A DNA stretch of 64,000 bases from Fomitopsis serialis (lineage: Eukaryota; Basidiomycota; Agaricomycetes; Polyporales; Fomitopsidaceae): contig NW_025954973.1 of the NCBI RefSeq assembly GCF_022376445.1, positions 248,001 to 312,000 of the forward strand, written 5' to 3'. Positions 61,302 to 64,000 of the stretch are shown one piece after another (positions within the stretch are counted from its first letter, which is position 1; every line of letters begins with the position of its first letter). The position numbers and the translations under genes are program-made. The notes beneath the pieces were generated by a model that was not told the origin of the DNA, made no database searches, and saw only the letters and a list, made by a program, of their open reading frames with translations.

Positions 61302-62647
61302 ATGAAGAACGTCGCTGCTGCTTCCTTGCTCTTTGCGGCTGGTGTTGCTGCTGACCGCACCTTCACGGTCGTCAACAACTGCGACTACACCATCTGGTCA
61401 GTAAATCCCGTTCTGCGCGTTACCCACGGCTTATTGTCTTCATCTTTTGCAGGCCTGCTGTGAGGACCTACGGCATTGACCAACTGGTTGCACGCTGACT
61501 CAGTCTACAGTATTTCACCGGTGCAGGCACTTCAGCCCCGACCTACCCCACTGGGTAACTATACCGTGTCCCCGTGTTGAACGTTGAACATTTACTGACT
61601 TGACTCCAGTTGGGAAGCGGCAGCGGGTACTTCAGTAACCTTCTCAGTCCCGGAAGACTGGAACTCAGGCCGCATTTGGGTAAGCATGTCGTCTTCCAAC
61701 CGCTACGCACCTTTTAACTTGGGTTGTAGGGTCGCCGGGATTGTGATTTTTCCGCCTCGAGTGATCCTTCCACTTCATGTGCTGACGGCGGCTGCAACGG
61801 CGGTCTCGAGTGTGCCAAAACCGGCGGTACTGTGAGTCGCAGCGCCCCGTCCGGACAGGTCGCGACCAGGCTGACATCCGCTGTGTGTAGGGCGTCCCCC
61901 TGCGACTGTTGCGGAGTTCACGCTCGGGGCTGACGGCACAGACAACTATGATGGTGCGCTGCGCTTACATAGCTACACACGCGTGCTCGACTGACACTCC
62001 GCAGTCTCCCTTGTGGATGGTTTCAACCTGCCCATGAGCGTCACCAACAACGTCAACTGTGCCGTCGCGGACTGCCCCGTCGACTTGAACGCGAACTGTA
62101 AGCGCTCTCATCTCATATACGCATGGCGGCCCGGAGGCCAACGATCTGTCGATTGCTTGCACAGGCCCCACTGAGATTAAGGGTCCGTACGACTCCTCCG
62201 GCAACGCCGTCGGCTGCAAGAGCGCCTGCGAAGCCAACCTTGACGGCGACCAATGTGAGTGCATTGGACTTTGAGGCTGTGCAGTATGAGTAGTGCGGGC
62301 CGGTGTCCCTGACGTTTCCGCGACACAGCGAACTCGCCGAACTGCTGCTCCGGCAGCTACAACACCCCGGCGACCTGCCCGTCCTCGGGTGTGAAGGACT
62401 ACTCCTACTTCAGTACGTGGAATTTCCCGTCCGTTTAAACCGTGCAGCGGTTGACTCCGGCGCAGAGAGCAACTGCCCGAACTCGTACGCCTACGCGTAC
62501 GACGAGAGCAGCGGCACAGCGCTCTGGACGTGCGCCTCGAACCTCGGCGCTGATTACACCATCACTTTCTGCCCGTCCTCTTCGACGACGACGAAGCGCG
62601 GCGTGCACATGCTCGACCGCTCTTTCAACGTCACCGGCCGCGTTTGA
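61302..62647 (+). CDS. Thaumatin-like protein 2, one-base frameshift in exon 6
   Basis: Same ten-exon plan as gene 1: 61302-61396, microexon 61453-61459, 61511-61554, 61610-61679, 61730-61831, 61891-61953, 62005-62097, 62165-62254, 62329-62412 and 62466-62647. Exons 1-4 and 7-9 have exactly the lengths of gene 1. Signal peptide MKNVAAASLLFAAGVAA, then DRTFTVVNNC, GRRDCDF, CADGGCNGGLEC and NCPNSYAYAYDE. The C-terminus is 22 residues longer (SSTTTKRGVHMLDRSFNVTG). Exon 6 is one base short: a C5 run at 61,896-61,900 gives VPL in place of the VPPAT of gene 1, and the total is 830 nt, not a multiple of three. Either a base error or a damaged copy. Role as for gene 1. Confidence 0.88.
61453..61459 (+). 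other. 7-nt microexon in thaumatin-like gene 2
   Basis: GCCTGCT between introns 61,397-61,452 (GTCAGT...TTGCAG) and 61,460-61,510 (GTGAGG...CTACAG). It encodes the Pro-Ala after the conserved Trp, as in gene 1. Confidence 0.85.
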
Positions 62648-63097
62648 ACTGTCTCAAACCGCGGGCCGCGGGGCGTTCGCTGCGCAAGTCGCTACGATAC
62701 ATACCCAGTCCCAACGCACCACATTCCGTTTTTTTTCTTTGGTCTCAGTGTTGTTATTGTCATGATCTTTGTATAGGAATTTTGCAGCCTTCACAGTCCT
62801 TGTATACGGTCCTTCCATGGCGGCCTGCTTGTATGTAATGACTACTGTCTTTATTCTGACTTCTTCGATGTGTTTCTTGCTATCTTACCCGTGCTATGTG
62901 CTTTTCATCGAGTTTCATTGTGTCCCTTGCATGTCAAACTTCATTGTCTCCCTTGTTTGTCGAATCGGAATGAGTAGTGAATTGGATTCTGCGTGCACGG
63001 GGGCATTAATCTCACAACTAAGTAAGTCTAGATGGTTCAGAGGACCTAGCGCAGAGAGGACATAATAACTGAGTTCCTCGCATCGCCCCGAAGCCAT
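62648..63097. other. Intergenic between convergent genes
   Basis: T-rich sequence after the thaumatin stop (a T run near 62,731) that probably holds the 3' ends of both converging transcripts. No gene seen. Confidence 0.5.
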
Positions 63098-64000
63098 TTA
63101 CAATACCCACTCCTCTGCCCTCCTCACCTCATCCTTCCTCCTCTCTACCACTCGTGCACACTCCTCTCCCCACACCTCCTCGGGTCTTCGTCCGTCCTCA
63201 AAGCATTCCTTCGCGTGCCTATCTGCATCCTTGTCCTCCAGCGCGACACAGTTTCCCAGTGCTAGCGGCTGGGCGGGGTCCCACGGACGAGGGCGGGGCG
63301 CGATGGCACGGCATGTGGCGGGACGACGGAGCGCCCGCGGTGGATGTCGTCGAAGAGCATGCCGCAAGCGCTTCGTCGAAAGGAAGTTTACTGCGAGTAG
63401 GAAGAAGTCAATTTCGTCAGTAAGTCGCGATAATGGAGGGAGCGAACATACTTGATGACTTGGCCGGTGATCTTCTGCTCGCGGTGGAGGAGGTCGCGGT
63501 AGAGCCGGTCGTGGAGCTTCCTCCGGCCCTTGATAGGCAGGGATTCGTGATCGGCTTCCCCGCGAGCTCGCAGAGGATCCACGTCGCCGCGTTCAAGCCG
63601 AAATCGACGGTAAGGGGCCTACAATCCAGACGTCAGCCTCTCACAGAGATGCAGAGACTGCGTCGCGCACCGAGAACGGGGAGAATCCGCACGCGGAAGT
63701 CGTCAAACACGCCGAGCTCCTTCACGTCACCCTTCTGGAACTCCTCGTCGGGGAGCGGGAGCAGCTTGACGTCGCCCGGGACCTCTGTAGAGTACACGAC
63801 GGGGATGCCGGAGGGGATACCCTGCACTCGGAGCCGCTGCCGGACGGCGCGCGCGAGCGGGTCGTACATCGTGTGCGAGATGTCCGCGATTTGGATGCGC
63901 GATGGATCGCATTTCGCGCCGGCGCCCATGGAGGAGAAGACCTGGGGTGCCGTGGGATGTCGGTCAATGCAGTGACAGCGCTGGGACGCACCTTTATTCG
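63098..64000 (-). CDS. tRNA threonylcarbamoyladenosine dehydratase (Tcd1/Tcd2, E1-like), 3' part with frameshifts
   Basis: The 5' part lies beyond the window: an exon ends at 63,992, followed by exons 63941-63671, 63618-63452 and about 63420-63098. VFSSMGAGAKCDPSRIQIAD, DISHTMYDPLARAVRQRLR, GIPVVYSTEVPGDVKLLPLP and FDDFRVRILPVLG are characteristic of the ThiF/E1-like enzymes that cyclise t6A in tRNA with ATP, at the mitochondrial outer membrane in yeast. The next exon needs a missing base to read PSIFGL and another for NPLPIKGRRKLHDRLYRD. The last exon needs two more, before LFDDIHRGRSVVPPH and in LVR-WDPAQPLALGN. Four single-base losses in about 400 bp mean a pseudogene or poor base accuracy. 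Confidence 0.82.

Noticed and set aside
1..64000. tRNA, rRNA or CRISPR features
   Set aside because: No cloverleaf with a GGTTCGA-type T arm, no rRNA-like block and no regularly spaced direct repeats with unique spacers were noticed by eye. A tRNAscan run would settle the tRNA question.
1..64000. LTR retrotransposon or virus-derived genes
   Set aside because: I found no reverse transcriptase, integrase, capsid or LTR pair; the only transposition gene is the CACTA type.

Overview
This 64 kb window looks like genomic DNA of a filamentous basidiomycete, most likely an Agaricomycete and perhaps a polypore. Genes are cut by many 45-65 nt GT-AG introns. Recognisable products are typical of that group: a CACTA/En-Spm (Tnp2-type) transposase, thaumatin-like proteins, an aryl-alcohol-type aldo-keto reductase, small RING/coiled-coil proteins and several lineage-specific hypothetical families. 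I found no tRNA, rRNA, CRISPR or prokaryotic signal.

The window has two parts. The left part (1-39,037) is an inverted-repeat structure. Two arms of at least 2.3 kb (1-2,332 and 36,706-39,037) are reverse complements of each other and appear identical. The left arm runs off the window. Each arm holds the same decayed zinc alcohol dehydrogenase. The last 20 bp of each arm, on the inner side, read CACTGCCGGTGCCAGGGTCG, and beyond them the arms diverge abruptly. This is what the terminal inverted repeat of a CACTA element would look like, and an apparently intact Tnp2 transposase gene (32,145-36,589) ends 136 bp inside the right terminus. The 34.4 kb between the termini may therefore be one very large CACTA element with cargo, flanked by an inverted duplication of host DNA. 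The cargo includes three RING-finger genes (one with a SUMO-interacting motif), a WD40 gene, two single-pass membrane proteins, several Agaricomycete-specific hypothetical genes, a dynamin stalk without its GTPase domain, and decayed fragments of a penta-EF-hand protein and of an unidentified gene.

The right part (39,038-64,000) is more ordinary. After about 4 kb of gene-poor DNA with a MITE-like block and a 455 bp tandem duplication come an aldo-keto reductase, the ribosome-biogenesis WD40 protein Sof1/DCAF13, a large unknown gene, two tandem thaumatin-like genes on either side of a PA-clan serine protease-like gene, and the 3' part of a Tcd-type tRNA t6A dehydratase cut by the window end.

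Two observations cut across regions. Both thaumatin genes need a 7-nt microexon to restore a conserved Trp-Pro-Ala. Single-base losses, several in homopolymer runs, break otherwise well-conserved genes (sof1, the second thaumatin gene, and about four times in the tRNA dehydratase). This suggests indel errors in the assembly or recent gene decay, and it matters when judging the exact identity of the inverted arms.
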